Shown piece by piece: positions 63,611 to 64,000 of a stretch of 64,000 nt of DNA (position 1 is the first letter of the stretch; each line of letters begins with the position of its first letter). The notes below the pieces were generated by a model. The model saw only the letters and a program-made list of their open reading frames with translations. It did not search any database and was not told the DNA's origin. The translations under genes and the position numbers were made by a program. This stretch comes from Rhizobium mayense (GTDB taxonomy: Bacteria; Pseudomonadota; Alphaproteobacteria; Rhizobiales; Rhizobiaceae), in assembly GCF_030272705.1 (NCBI RefSeq), contig NZ_JARFYM010000001.1:372001-436000 (forward strand). Reading direction: 5' to 3'.

Positions 63611-64000
63611 TTATTCGCGGCTGCGGCGACGTCTGCGGCCGCTGCCTTCGCCGCTTGCATCGTCGGCAAGCTGCTTGCGCTCCGGCAATGTCACGACCTT
63701 CGAGAGTTCCGGGAAGGCATCGACCTTGTTCGGCAGCGCCATGGCGTAGACGAAATGCTCCTGAAACTTTGATTCAAGCGCCGTCTCTATCTTCTCGATT
63801 TTGCGAACAGTTTCCTCGATTTCGCGGCGATGGCCGCGATTGAGGAGCGCCATGCGCGCGCCGGTGCCGGCCGCATTGCCGACCGCCTTCACCTTGTCGA
63901 GGGTGCAGTCCGGTATCAGGCCAAGCACCATCGCGTATTTCGGATCGATGAACGTGCCGAAGGCGCCGGCAAGGCCGATGCGATCGACATGGCTGATGCC
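63611..64000 (-). CDS. ASKHA-domain (DUF4445) corrinoid-protein reactivase, C-terminal part only
   Basis: The last 129 residues are present; the frame is open to the window edge at 64000. Visible: GISHVDRIGLAGAFGTFIDP, MVLGLIPDCTLDKVKAVGNAAGTGARMALLN and VYAMALPNKVDAFPEL, the C-terminal block of RACo/RamA-type proteins that use ATP to reduce inactive Co(II) corrinoids. The tail ends in basic residues (GRRRRRSRE). Such genes in rhizobia accompany trimethylamine/glycine betaine methyltransferase (MttB/MtgB) and corrinoid-protein genes, expected just beyond this end. Confidence 0.87.
   Translation of the reverse strand, partial: GISHVDRIGLAGAFGTFIDPKYAMVLGLIPDCTLDKVKAVGNAAGTGARMALLNRGHRREIEETVRKIEKIETALESKFQEHFVYAMALPNKVDAFPELSKVVTLPERKQLADDASGEGSGRRRRRSRE

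Overview
The window reads as chromosomal DNA of a fast-growing rhizobium (order Hyphomicrobiales, Rhizobium/Agrobacterium clade). The basis is high GC content, rhizobial-type extragenic palindromes (about 11.5 kb and 28.1 kb), the separated ilvN...ilvC arrangement, the DUF1636 + B12-transporter operon behind a cobalamin riboswitch, many small regulator/target pairs, and DUF1127 proteins. No rRNA, CRISPR, phage or complete insertion sequence was seen. There is one tRNA gene, tRNA-Lys(CTT).

Layout. 0-4.9 kb: end of ilvN, a single-domain KpsC-like capsule protein, an aldo/keto reductase, a LysE exporter, and a coupled pair (DUF2269 membrane protein; SDR-DoxX fusion). 4.9-6.6 kb: a cobalt-type nitrile hydratase operon (alpha, beta, accessory protein). 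6.7-8.5 kb: an operon of secreted repeat protein, ECF sigma factor and anti-sigma factor, with a candidate ECF promoter in front. 8.5-11.5 kb: RecD-like helicase, MerR regulator, pdxJ. 11.7-24.1 kb: a run of regulator/effector pairs (HxlR/NmrA, TetR/MFS, MarR-GNAT fusion, AsnC/aspartate racemase, AraC/hydrolase, AraC/alcohol dehydrogenase), an NDH-2 and a TetR with a perfect palindrome in front. 24.2-29.3 kb: ilvC, a methyltransferase, a Phd-VapC toxin-antitoxin pair, a PLP aminotransferase and an aldo/keto reductase. 29.5-33.2 kb: a Fe(III)-type ABC importer. 33.3-37.2 kb: a dioxygenase gene broken by an in-frame stop, an EEP nuclease-like protein, a NUDIX hydrolase and PhzF.

37.3-41.1 kb: tRNA-Lys, then an EmrA/EmrB-type efflux pair. 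Upstream of the pair lies an inverted 23-bp copy of the tRNA anticodon arm, and then a 35-residue membrane peptide gene too short for normal gene calling. 41.4-48.2 kb: a probable sulfur-related locus with two paralogous FAD/NAD(P)-binding proteins flanking an Rrf2 regulator with an IscR-like cysteine set, a PCMT-like methyltransferase, an SfnB-like oxidoreductase and an RBBP9-type hydrolase. 48.4-52.0 kb: cobalamin riboswitch, DUF1636, BtuD-, BtuF- and BtuC-like genes. 52.1-55.4 kb: DUF924 and a large MscS-family channel.

55.7-64.0 kb: a dimethylglycine/sarcosine dehydrogenase-like FAD-GcvT enzyme with a strong terminator, two related double-receiver proteins (one ending in GGDEF), a GlxA/GbdR-type regulator, two small DUF1127-like proteins, a LysR regulator, and the C-terminal end of an ASKHA-domain corrinoid-protein reactivator that runs off the window. 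The last block looks like the edge of a methylated-amine/betaine demethylation locus, and it would link functionally to the B12 uptake operon.

Most of the window is ordinary accessory chromosome. No clearly new multi-gene system stands out. The best leads are the tRNA-Lys anticodon-arm copy with the short membrane peptide, the paired double-receiver proteins with one degenerate receiver, the sulfur-type locus, and the nonsense-split dioxygenase.
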